From Hexactinellida sp. DTS-2022 (taxonomy: Eukaryota > Porifera > Hexactinellida), in the NCBI GenBank assembly GCA_028753945.1, contig JAPNXP010000004.1:3906001-3970000 (forward strand): 64,000 bases of DNA, given 5' to 3'. Below are positions 45,981 through 56,673 of the stretch, in pieces; position 1 is the stretch's first letter; every line of letters starts with the position of its first letter. The notes below the pieces were generated by a model. The model was not told the origin of the DNA. It made no database searches and was given only the letters and a program-made list of their open reading frames with translations. Made by a program: the position numbers and the translations under genes.

Positions 45981-47045
45981 ATAGCATTCTATACATAAGG
46001 CAATGGTACGCACTCAAATTTCTGGACCAGGGATTAACTAGTATAGTCAACTAAATAGATGCAACTCAATTATTCTTCGAAATAACTAATCCAGGGTGAT
46101 TCTACTTATGTAATTGTTTTTTATATAGGTGGTCATATACAAGACGCATATTTTTGAGATGCCACTTGGGCGAAATGACGTCACTGTATTGTCTAATAGT
46201 CCAAATATGCCAAAACTTTGAACGGATGTAAAATGTTCAATTTCGCTTTTTAAAACAAATCGCTGTGACTAACCCATCTAGGAGTCATTTTACATAAAAT
46301 ATCTCAGAATCAATTATGGAATGTTGACACATTCCTCTGTTGCTATGGAAACGTGATTTCAATGCTTGTGGTCATATCTCGAGAAGAAATATAGTTACAG
46401 CTTAGTTAATGGATCCAATTGATAGCCCGTCCTCAACTTCCTATTCAATGATAATACACTTCGATGCTCTATCTCCAACCAATTTTCTGAGAATTGTGAT
46501 TATTGTAATATACATTCAAACGGTTATACACATTTTGCGCAAAATTGGTTTGAGATGGAGCATCGAAATGTATTATCTTGAATAGGAAGTTGAGGACGGG
46601 CTATCAATTGGATCCATTAACTAAGCTGTAACTATATTTCTTCTCGAGATATGACCACAAGCATTGAAATCACGTTTCCATAGCAACAGAGGAATGTGTC
46701 AACATTCCATAATTGATTCTGAGATATTTTATGTAAAATGACTCCTAGATGGGTTAGTCACAGCGATTTGTTTTAAAAAGCGAAATTGAACATTTTACAT
46801 GCGTTCAAAGTTTTGGCATATTTGGACTATTAGACAATACAGTGACGTCATTTCGCCCAAGTGGCATCTCAAAAATATGCGTCTTGTATATGACCACCTA
46901 TATAAAAAACAATTACATAAGTAGAAGCACCCTGGATTAGTTATTTCGAAGAATAATTGAGTTGCATCTATTTAGTTGACTATACTAGTTAATCCCTGGT
47001 CCAGAAATTTGAGTGCGTACCATTGCCTTATGTATAGAATGCTAT
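45981..47045. mobile_element. 1,065-bp near-perfect palindromic element
   Basis: Arms of about 500 bp (45981 to about 46485 and about 46540-47045) are inverted copies with very few differences, around a loop of about 55 bp. Target GGCCGATCC is duplicated at 45972-45980 and 47046-47054. A 9-bp duplication with very long arms is the habit of MULE-type MITEs. Alternatively the element includes one more base per end with a 7-bp duplication. No coding potential. Confidence 0.9.
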
Positions 47046-47298
47046 GGCCGATCCAATATTTGTAATACAATATTTTACACAGACTACGTTACTATAGACT
47101 ATTCACTGAATTTACCATGGATTACTTCAAGTCTAGTTACTTAGATAAGTCAAATCTAAAATATACTCTCTAATATTTAATATCATGCTTTGTATAGTTT
47201 AATAACTTGAATGATAACGAAATGGTTGCATTCAACGATATTACGAATACTTGAACGCATACAATTAACTAATAATAATAAAATACATACTATCGAAT

Positions 47299-50200
47299 TC
47301 ACTTTGACTGCAACTTTAGTAGCTTTTTATTCGATCTTGTAGGATTGTTTAGGCCACGTTTAGAATTCAAATTTCTTATTTTATTCTTCAATAAACAATT
47401 AGTAGTAGCAGAGAGAATTTGAGCCAGATAGTACATAAAAGGTTTCTGGCAGTCAGGACATTCATTTCTCCAGAATTCGAAACTAACAAATTCTATTCTA
47501 GATATCGCTAATTGAATTAAAACCTTTCTGTCTGATTCAGCAATGAATTGTCTCAACAAAGCTGGGTTCTGTTCAAGAATAGTAAGTATTTGCCATTGAA
47601 TAGTAACTGCGCTTATTACATCATTGGATGGGTATTTACAGGGTTTCATCTAGGCGTATGCGACGCGCCTCCAGGCGCGTAATTTCAAAAGGAAACTTTT
47701 CTAGGCGCGCGAAAATCGAGAGATGCTCCCATAGACGTAATACAAATTGAGCATTTTAGGCGCGTGTGAGCGAGCTCAAACTTAATCTAGGCGCGCGGGA
47801 AATTTTGCCTGGATGAAAGCCTGGGTATTTAAGTCCACCCCGGTCAGCTAAGTGAATTAGTGTAAGATCGGACTCTTCACACTCGAGAGAGAAACATTCT
47901 AGTTCAGTGAGTAGAGATACACAATGATTACAATATGTAGTGAATTTAGACTTCTTTGAATAGAGCATATTCTTACAGATGTTGTGAACTGCATATCCAC
48001 CAATAAAAGCCAATGCTTGGCGGATTTCCACTGTAGGTGAGAATTCAAAATTTTCATGTAGAAGAGAAGAATAAATGTTCAAGTCTGATTGGCGAACTCC
48101 AGCATCCTGTTGAACTGAAAAACCTCTAACGAATTCCTTTAGTGACGACTCATATTTGCCATCTTGGGCTTGGTACAACTTCAGAATGTTACCAATCTTG
48201 ATCCGTCGCTCGCTCTCAAGAACTTGACAAAAGGAAACGTTGTATTGGCAACCAGACATTAGCCGGTAAACGCCAAAATGCTTCTCTAGAGAGTCGTTTT
48301 GTAAGAATCCGGTTAACACATAGGAAAATCCACATTCATCGCTGGTCAAATGATTGATAATTTTAGGAATTACTTTAGTAGTGTGAATTAAGCTGGTAAA
48401 GGTCTGTGGGCTAAGTTTGCCGGCTTTTCCTGTACAGCTATGTATTTTCCAGTTCTCAAGCCAAGAACAAAATTTTGCAAGAAATTCAAAACGTTCATCT
48501 TGGTGTTTGAATACTTTGGAATCAGAATCACGTAGACGAATATCTTTACCAGGACAATGAATGTTGCACATCTTCCAAAATCTGGATATAAGATCGATAA
48601 ATTGATGAGTCTGGTTGAAAATTTTGTTTCTCTGGTTGAATACAAAGATAGCGTTGTGTGTTGATTGATCCCAAACTGCTAGAGCTAAGGGTACACTTTG
48701 TCTCTCAAAGGTTGATGGCCAGACTACTTGTGAAGTTAACTTGTGGGCTGTCTTAGCATTTGAAAATTGCTCGAACTTGTACAAGTTCCTGATATCCTGG
48801 AAAGAAGCCGTTGCTAGTTGATAAGGAAAGGTATTATTGAAATAATCAGTGATAGATGGGAAAATAAGCGTGGTAAGGGGATCTTTCTGATTTATCCAGT
48901 TATTCCTAATACATTTAACAATATGTACTGGATCGAACATCAAGAATATAGCTCGAGTGGGATCAGCTGGGTTCGGAAAACTAAACTGCAAGTTAGATGA
49001 ATTAGCTAACGATTTGAATAAACTCACGTTCAACTGGTAATCGTCAGTGCAGATTGCTATTACCTTTAGGCCACAACTTTCGATGTCTATAATTACTTGA
49101 TTAATTACTGGAAGTAATTCAGAAGATTTAGCATTACAACATGGAAGGAGTCTTACAATTTCGGACCATTTGGTGAAGAGACTTGAAATTTGAAAAGCCA
49201 AAACAGTTTTAGCTGGATCCAGGTCAGAAGATTGGCTGACAGACGTGATGGAATCGGAATTAATAAAAGGCGAACCAAAGATTCTTCCTCCCTTGTAGGT
49301 ATACTTAGACTGTACGTGAATTTCATCAAGTTTTAAAATAACATGTCTTTTGAACTTATCAAAATTCTGGCACTCAACTTTCAAATAATCAACAAAATTT
49401 GTATCTAAACCAATGTTAGAATAGAGTCTTCTGAGTGTTGAAGGATGGGGTAAACTAAGACAATCCAATGATTGCAAATATCTGTAACAACCAGAAGATA
49501 TCAATTGAGCTTTAAGGGAGAAGACTAATGTCAAGACGTTATAGCGACGTCTTGTTTTCGACATATCTAAGTTTTCGAGCTGACAGAGAATAAATTGCAA
49601 ACGATTAAGTAAAGTTTGAGAATCATGTATTGTGGTATCTTCGTTAGTTGTTAACTTTCCTACTGTGTACTTAACTCTATCGATAGCTTTGGTGATTCCT
49701 AACTCAATATCATCTGGCTTTTGATACGTGTCGAGTTCTTGTATTAATTGAGAAATTTGACGCATGTCAGTAATCTGAGAAATCCGTGTTTGAATTTGTA
49801 CCTCGTTAAGAAAACATTTGACATTCAATTCTTCATTTAATATTATCTGGTGAGACATTATTAGTAGATGTCCAGACAAGATTTTTTTGAAGATGTGCAG
49901 GGTAGTTGGACTAGAGCGAAAATATAACCATTCTTCATACAAGTTTAAAATTGTATATTTCTGTTGCATTTCATCAATGCTCATCACGGAGTACTTTTCA
50001 TTCTCTGTTTGGTGTTCAGCAATACTCAACTGAAGCGCTTGACGAAGATGTCGGATATCTAATTCATCGCGGTCAAGACGTTCAGGAAGTACATTTTGAT
50101 CTTGTAAGTAAGATGGGCAATTTGGTAGAATAGTAGGCTTAGCACCCTTGCGAAGACCAGGCTTACGGGGAAAATTCTTGATAGAACCATCGCCTTGAGG

Positions 50201-50410
50201 AATTGCAACAGAAAGTAACAGGTCCTGCTCACTAAAATGTTTAGCGCAGATGAAAATTCTGCACAATTGCCAGGCATCATCTCGATGTAAAAACTTTTTC
50301 CACTCATCTTGTACATCCTTTGGCCAGTGATGTAACATCTCAAAAATAGGAGTGTATTCAGTACCATCATAATTAGAAGTGCAATTAGCAACACTACACC
50401 TGTTTGGCAT
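47299..50410 (-). pseudogene. P-element (THAP) transposase split by a MITE
   Basis: Start chosen at ATG 50410, giving the THAP domain at the N-terminus: 'MPNRCSVANC' with Cys-x4-Cys, later 'FICAKHF' and the hydrophobic end. An in-frame upstream ATG (50611) lies in the terminal repeat and is unlikely. The catalytic core shows 'KLDEIHVQSKYTYKGG', 'VIAICTDDYQLN' and 'MFDPVHIVKCIRNNW', and the C-terminal part 'CGFSYVLTGFLQNDSLEKHF' as in THAP9/P transposases. The frame is open to 'LADRGGLKYP', where a 183-bp MITE begins; it ends at 47756 in MITE-derived residues. The true C-terminus resumes at 47628 ('SNDVISAVTIQWQIL') and stops at 47299. No other lesion is evident. Confidence 0.9.
47639..47821. 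mobile_element. 183-bp MITE inside the P transposase gene
   Basis: Inverted ends 'gggtttcatctaggcg' and 'gcctggatgaaagcc'; the interior has 'aggcgcg' palindromes. TGGGTATTTA is duplicated at 47629-47638 and 47822-47831, so the codons for Lys-Tyr-Pro appear on both sides of the break. Confidence 0.88.
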
Positions 50411-50980
50411 GATTCTAGTATATATAAAAATGAAAGAAAAGATAAATAAAGAGTAGAAGCATAAAAGAGTAAGTGGTGTGGTAAATAGAAAGGCACAAAG
50501 AATGTGTAGAAAAGAGATTGATCTAGACTGAATGGTAGTAAACTTATATTCAAATATTGTGGGTGGTTTACAAAATAGACTTGAAGTAATCCATGGTAAT
50601 GGAAAAATCAATCAGTGAATAGTCTATAGTAACGTAGTCTGTGAATATTTTATTATCAAGAAAATTAGAAAATGTTTATATAGAATATAGAATAGCAAAT
50701 ATGTATATGTTATGTCGATTTTGTCAAATGTTGATTTTACAAATTCAACATTAATCACCAGAACTAAAACAAGTGTTCGACTTTGGCTATATTACTCGGA
50801 TAAGCCTAGATATAATTGCATTTTGTTCAGAATTCGCTTCATCCAAGTGTATACCGACTTTTATGAAGAAATTTTTTGCCAAAATGAAATTATTTACTAG
50901 AATGAAAAAATATTCCAGGGTGATTTTGCAAAATCAACGAATAAAATATGCCGATTTTATAAAATCGACATTTCTAATTA

Positions 50981-51234
50981 CCATATTTCCCCGAATAAGC
51001 GCCCGGCGTTTATTGTTTTCGTGGGCCAAAATTATCCTGAAATTTTTGTGAAAAATCCAGAATATAATATTTAGGTCGGTTCTAATGGTTTCCATGGAAT
51101 TACATTACAGTGATCAAAATCAATGGAATTACATTACAGTGATCAACTAATGTGTATAAATTTTGTCATGCCAATGTCATTTTTATTGACCCGGCGCTTA
51201 TTCAAGCCCCCGGCGCTTATTCGGGGAAATCCGG
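50981..51234. mobile_element. 254-bp MITE, TA target
   Basis: Ends 'ccatatttccccgaataagc' and, inverted, 'ccggatttccccgaataagc', flanked by TA. A decayed relative lies at 58811-58990. Confidence 0.85.
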
Positions 51235-51668
51235 TAGTTGATTTTGTAAAATCGACATTCTGAAATGTCGATTTTACAAAATCAACTAATTAAAAATGTC
51301 GATTTTATAAAATCAACTATTTCACAAATTAAACTTAAGGGGAACACTTATTGAATTTCAGGGTACCTCGAGGTGAAAAGGAAGAAAAATTTCAATTTCC
51401 AATATACAATAGATCAAGTCCGAAAATATGTCAAGAAAACGAATCCGAAATTTATTTTTAAAAATTTCACCTTTGAGGTCACTTTTGGGGAAAAAATTAA
51501 AAAAAATTTAAAAAATTTAAAATTATTTAAAAAAAATTATGCCACAATTGTTGTTGATTTTGATAATTCTGATAGTTTTGGAAAAATAAATAAAAAATTT
51601 CAAAATTAATAAAAGACACTTTTTCATTAATAACTACAAGAAAAGTAAATTTTTTTGAAACGGACATA

Positions 51669-51928
51669 CCGTATTTCCTTGAATAGTAGCCCCCCCTCGA
51701 ATAATCGCCCCCCTTGAATAATCGCCCCCCCAAAATAGGTCCTAATTATTTTTTGACACCACCTAGAATAACCGTTGATATTAAATAATCGCCTCCCTAC
51801 AATTATTGACTCTCTCCAATGATTATATCCCACAAATATTCGCCATTCTCGAAAATCATAACATTTTCTTGCGCCTAAATGGGGCTTGAAATCAATAATC
51901 GCCCCGGCTACTATTCAAGGCATTACGG
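51669..51928. mobile_element. 260-bp MITE, TA target
   Basis: Ends 'ccgtatttccttgaatagta' and, inverted, 'ccgtaatgccttgaatagta', flanked by TA; the interior iterates 'gaataatcgcccccc'. Confidence 0.85.
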
Positions 51929-52230
51929 TACATTGTAAAAAAGGCGTATAAGTACCAAAACTGATGTCTCTCCGGAATAGAATTTCAAATTTAATTAAGT
52001 TTTATTGAGCAATAATTTTTTTAGTGCAAAATATATAGAATTTTTGATTATTTTTCCACTAAAATTACTAAAAATAAAATTTATTTAATTTTAATTCTAA
52101 AACAAAAATTCTAAACCGGACAGACATCGCTAAATAGAGTAAGGAACATTTCATAATTGAGGTTACTATTCAAAATCATAATTCTAGATAGTGAATTGTC
52201 GATAATTGGCTAGTATGGATCAGTATGGAT

Positions 52231-52673
52231 CAGAGATGCAGCGGTCTGGACCGGACTGCGGTCCAGACCGGGACCGGACCGGACCGACCGGTTTCAGGTC
52301 GGTCCGGTCCGCTTATTTTCAAGTGCTGTCTGGACCGGTCCAAATTAACGATATAACGGTCTGGACCGGTTCATCGGTCTGGACCGTTCATAGGTCTGGA
52401 CTCATCCTAGATTGGACAAACGATCAGGCTCCAATCCGTTATTTCCTATTGTTTACAAGCACATAAGTAATAAGTATCTAATAAATACAAGTGGATATAA
52501 TTAGCCACTCTACTATGTGGTCTGTAACTGTCCAAATAAGGGATATAACGGTCTGGACCGGTCCAGACTGATCCAATATTTTTATCATACGGTCTGGACC
52601 GGTCCGGACCGTCCAGAAAAAAATCATGACGGTCCGGTCCGGTCCATGAAATTTCCGGACCGCTGCATCTCTG
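52231..52673. mobile_element. CpG-rich hAT-like MITE, copy 3
   Basis: 443 bp, inverted relative to copy 1. GTATGGAT is duplicated at 52223-52230 and 52674-52681, a perfect 8-bp target duplication. Confidence 0.93.
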
Positions 52674-52930
52674 GTATGGATTAGTATAGTATAGAAATTT
52701 GAATTCGCTATAACCGAGGATTTATGAATTCGCAACTTCTAATATTATGGATATTTACTAGATAGGTATAGAGCAAATTAATGGCTATTTCAACTTTCTC
52801 AAATTCGAATGTTGAAAATTCACTAAGTGTCCCCCTAAGTTTATATGTTGATTTTACAAAATCGACATTTGGGTGTTGATTTTGTAAAATCGACTATTTG
52901 ACAAAATCGACATACACATATACATTAGAT

Positions 52931-53429
52931 CAGTGGTTCTCAAACTGTGGTACGCGTACCACTGGTGGTACGCGAGCTCCTTCTAGTGGTCCGCGGAGCT
53001 ATTGGCGGAGGGAGTAGGAGTCAGGGGAAGAAGGGGGGCACTTGCTCCTTTGGTAGAGTACACATTCTAAATCTATTGTATTTTGTTTTTGTTAGCAAAT
53101 TTGATTCCGTAGGTAGATTACTAGTTAACAATAATTCTGCAAAAAGATCCATGGGATATAAACCCCAAACCCCCTCTAGGTCGCTCGCTACGCTCGCTGC
53201 TTGTACCTTTGACCGCAGAGACTTAATCCTGGATTCGCCCTTGAGAGGGTGGATTATACTTTAAAATACATCAAAATTGAAATGTTATTAAATACAATGG
53301 AAATGTACTTTAGTACGATATGGTGTACGTCGTTTAGGGATGTATTTAAATATCTATCATTATGGTGGTACGCGGAGACCCTGATATTTGATGAAGTGGT
53401 ACGCGCTGTGAAAAGTTTGAGAACCACTG
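52931..53429. mobile_element. hAT-like MITE, CAGTGGTTCTCAAAC family
   Basis: 499 bp with ends CAGTGGTTCTCAAAC / GTTTGAGAACCACTG. CATTAGAT is duplicated at 52923-52930 and 53430-53437. Internal 'ggtacgcg' copies near both ends. These ends are typical of hAT elements across animals. Confidence 0.93.
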
Positions 53430-53459
53430 CATTAGATAGTACTGTTGTATGAGATTTAT

Positions 53460-54270
53460 ACTACCATGAGGATGAGATTCTTTATTCTTACTACTACCAC
53501 TGTTATTCTTTCTCACCTGTTTTCTCAAGATCTATTCTCAATATAATTGCGTGTTAAACCACAAGAATAACCAATTTATAAAGGAATAACAAGAACTGAT
53601 TGTGATATTGTAATGGAATATATTCCAAATACAATATCTCAATTTGCTATTATAAATTATTACTACAATACTTGTTGTTATTGTCAGTATCAATTTATTT
53701 TTTAAAATCGTTTGTTATGTGGATTTTGTATCTGTTTGTTTGTTTGCAGCTACATAGATCTGCTAAGAAATGAGAACAATATCATAGAATAATATTTTCT
53801 ATCCAAATTATTTGTAGATAATTTTTTCCAAAAACTTTTATTTGTGAATTTATTTTCAAAATGTTAAAAAAGTTCGTATAAAGTTGATTTCAATTGCTAT
53901 ACTGGGGTAGCCAATTATGTTGACATGAATTTATCAATTATACATGGCCTAGGACACGATACTTTGACATAATGCAATCATATATACTCACTTTATCGGA
54001 ATTAAATGATTATCATAAGATCCTCAAGTTGACAATCGTGCAACAACCACTTACAGACCCAAGGGAATTACCACAACAAATAATTAATTAATTAATTTAT
54101 TTAGAAGTTATTATTGTCCAATTTCTTCGAGAATTAGAAATTTAGACAATTAATATCGATATCTATCTACTTACTAGGGTAAAGATTTTAGCTGAGGCTG
54201 GTATAGAGTTACCTAAAATTTTACAACCTACAGTATTATGAGTAAACAGTAAATAAAACATGGCACTGAT
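53460..54270. other. AT-rich spacer, no gene recognised
   Basis: No recognised repeat or coding domain apart from 'actactacc'-type simple sequence near 53490. Confidence 0.4.
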
Positions 54271-54277
54271 TATAGAT

Positions 54278-54595
54278 CAGTGGTTCCCAACCTTTTCCAA
54301 AAAATTTCACGATATTACCCCCTTAACCTATATTTTTGCTATAATTCCCCCCAGCACTACAATGTAGAATTTTGGTATTGAAATAACTGAAAAACTAAGT
54401 GAAATATAAATAATACTGTCAATGAGAACTGTCAATATTATTAATACTAGGTATTTTTAATTACTCAGTGATTAAATCATTCAGCGAGACAAAGTAACCC
54501 AGAAAATTTCATTAATATTTATAAGTATAGTAAGTATACCTATGTCGAATTCCTCCCCGAGGATGGCCAAATTCCTCCCAGGTTGGGAACCACTG
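54278..54595. mobile_element. hAT-like MITE, CAGTGGTTCCCAACCT family
   Basis: 318 bp with ends CAGTGGTTCCCAACCT / AGGTTGGGAACCACTG. Flanks 'ttatagat' and 'ctatagat' are a 7/8 target duplication. Confidence 0.9.
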
Positions 54596-54895
54596 CTATA
54601 GATCATTCTACCTAATATTGGAAGTGAATTCTACTTTCTCTTGATCCTCCTATATTTATATTCGAATTATGATACACACTGTAACAAATTAAGAAATACT
54701 GGCTGTCTACTAATTCTCTAACTTCCATTCCAACTTTCCAGGAACTACTATAGTGACAAATATCAAAATGCAACCTACTTGATTATTAAATACAGCAATA
54801 ATTGGCAATGTTTATTCCACCCGCCCTGAACCTATTGAACCACATGGGAACAGTTTTTTTCAAGCAATATCTGCTGTATTCGTAAAAATACATTA

Positions 54896-55465
54896 CAGTA
54901 TATGTCGGTTATAAGAACATCGTCGGGACTGCATATCAAGGCTGGATTCGGTTAGCACTTAGCCGTTGCTAATATTGGTTAGCGGTTACAGATCTCGTTT
55001 AACCGTTTTCCGGTCTGTTGAAAATCATCAGTATTACTTGGAAATGATTGAACTATAAATAATTAAAATTATCTGAATTGTGTTATAAAATGATATCATA
55101 GATCCATTTCCCATCACGGCATTGCCCACATAATATATTTTATTTTTAACTTACCCAAATTATGAAATGTATCAATTAATTAATGTACTACTTTGGGTAA
55201 CTTTTTAAAGCTGAGTCATATTCAGTAGTATAATCTAAATATTCTAAATGATTAGTTGTATTGATGGGCGGTTAACCGGTTAACCATGTCGAGAAATCGA
55301 GTTGCAACCGTAGCCTAAGAACTGTTAACCAACCCCACCCAAGTGCATATAATGTTCTTATCACCGGCATAATTTATATAGGGTATATGGCAACCGTTTC
55401 CCAGTAGAATGTTCTTATATCCGGCATGTTCTTATAACCCGTGTTCTTATATCAGGCATCTACTG
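54896..55465. mobile_element. pogo-like MITE with inner insertion
   Basis: Ends CAGTATATGTCGGTTATAAG and, inverted, 'cagtagatgcctgatataag', flanked by TA. It belongs to the 'ggttataagaacat' family also seen at 59814-59977 and around the 33-38 kb nest. Between about 54960 and 55320 lies other sequence with 'cggttagc' and 'ggttaaccggttaacc' motifs, probably a second element. Confidence 0.65.
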
Positions 55466-55469
55466 TACA

Positions 55470-55699
55470 ATATAAATAAATACAAGGAGCTGGATTTATT
55501 TGCGTTACTTGGAAGTAAAGTTAGTGGACACTCACCAACAGAATATCTTCTGAATGACCAAATGGATTATAATCAGATTTTGGCAACATGTAGAATAAGT
55601 GGATGTGTCATTGCTGCTAGACGTGGACTTGTTCGTGCTAATTATCATTTCGATGCTATGAACTCGTGGAGAATACACCAGCCAAGCAATATACGATAA
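55470..55699 (+). CDS. Unrecognised coding-like fragment
   Basis: About 75 codons open to TAA at 55697-55699, including 'YKELDLFALLGSKVSGHSP' and 'QILATCRISGCVIAARRGLV'. It looks protein-like but I do not recognise it. The open frame extends left into the MITE, so the true start, or an upstream exon, has probably been lost. Confidence 0.25.
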
Positions 55700-55701
55700 G
55701 A

Positions 55702-55775
55702 TTAAAGTATTATAGTTGTCACGTACACACTTATACACTTAAAGTATTATAGTTGTCACGTACACACTTAAACAC
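55702..55775. repeat. Tandem duplication, two copies of 37 bp
   Basis: 'ttaaagtattatagttgtca' plus 'cgtacacac' repeated head to tail with one mismatch. Confidence 0.9.
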
Positions 55776-55985
55776 TTAATCAAAATACTAACTGAGTCCA
55801 GCTGACAGTTTTTAAGTACGTACCAACCGAAATATAATAGATATATTTTTACTAGAAAATAAAAATCGGTGGGTCTTATCCGATTAGGTATTAACCGAAT
55901 TATTTATAATGCATTTGATAGGGGTAAAAATCGATATTAGAGAATAGTGCGTATTTATCGAGAGTACGTCTTAATAAGCCGAGTA

Positions 55986-56145
55986 CAGTTGAAACCGGAT
56001 ATTTTTAACACATTCTTTACACGAAAATTTGTTAAAAATATCCGATTGTTAAAAATACCCGATTTTATAACAACAACAATAATTAATTATTTACAAGAAA
56101 ATGTGTTAAAAATATCCGATTGTGAAAAATATCCGGTTTCAACTG
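55986..56145. mobile_element. 160-bp MITE, TA target
   Basis: Ends CAGTTGAAACCGGATATTTT / 'aaatatccggtttcaactg', flanked by TA (55984-55985, 56146-56147). Internal 'gttaaaaatatccgat' repeats are inverted. Same ends as the MITE in the MULE relic at 30.6 kb. Confidence 0.9.
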
Positions 56146-56349
56146 TAGTTACTAAGCGAGATCCACTGTAAGTAATTGTCTATTCAAAATAATAAATTTT
56201 TTAAGCAATCCAGATCAAACGTGAGTTCGAAGTTTCTTAATTATCCATATTTTCCTCAATCTGTCAATCAAAGATATTTAAATAGTTTATGTCTCCTATT
56301 AATACATAAATTAAAATAAATTTGAATTGGCGTAGAGTATGTCACTATT

Positions 56350-56500
56350 GGATAGTTTTTTGATACGCATACAGATTCGGATCCGGTGGATCCGGTAACC
56401 TCATCTCGGATCCGGCCGGATCCCGGGTCCACCACAAATGGGGAAATCCGGCCGGATGCGGAATCGGGTCCAGGATCCGGTGCACCTCTAGTAGTAAGAA
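56350..56500. repeat. CpG-rich 'ggatccgg' iterated repeat, possible MITE
   Basis: Several 'ggatccgg' and 'ccggccggat' copies between 'cagattcgg' and 'gatccggtgcacctctag'. It resembles the iterated interiors of the hAT MITEs, but no target duplication was found. Right of it, 'agtagtaagaatctcat' occurs three times (about 56489-56572). Confidence 0.5.
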
Positions 56501-56673
56501 TCTCATGGTAGTAAGAATCTCATAGCTATTTGTCATCCATGGTCCTTGTATTCAAAAGTAGTAAGAATCTCATACAACAGTACATACCACCAATTAATTG
56601 GGTTATCCACTTAATCAGGCTTTAAATGGGTTAATTATTACTTTAGAATAAAAGATTCAAGCTCCACTCACTT

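Larger units (their letters stand above)
47078..50643 (-). mobile_element. P-superfamily transposon, 3,566 bp
   Basis: Ends CACAGACTACGTTACTATAG at 47078 and its inverse at 50643; homology of the arms continues through 'ccatggattacttcaagtct'. AATATTTTA is duplicated at 47069-47077 and 50644-50652 (8 bp is usual for P; the ninth base may be chance). It encodes a THAP transposase on the minus strand and starts only 24 bp from the palindromic element. Confidence 0.9.
50713..52912. mobile_element. 2.2-kb TIR element filled with other MITEs
   Basis: Perfect 17-bp ends TGTCGATTTTGTCAAAT / ATTTGACAAAATCGACA flanked by TA (50711-50712 and 52913-52914). Repeated palindromes of the type 'gtcgattttacaaaatcgac' occur near 50740, 50950, 51240, 51270, 51295, 52850 and 52880. 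Three other MITEs are inside. An open frame at 51373-51609 is Lys/Phe/Asn-rich and probably not a gene. Confidence 0.8.

Noticed and set aside
50411-50611. N-terminal extension of the P transposase from ATG 50611
   Set aside because: It lies in the terminal repeat and is hydrophobic low-complexity; the THAP domain starts naturally at 50410.
51373-51609. Lys/Asn/Phe-rich 78-residue ORF
   Set aside because: Composition is what A-rich DNA gives; no domain, and it lies in a MITE-filled element.
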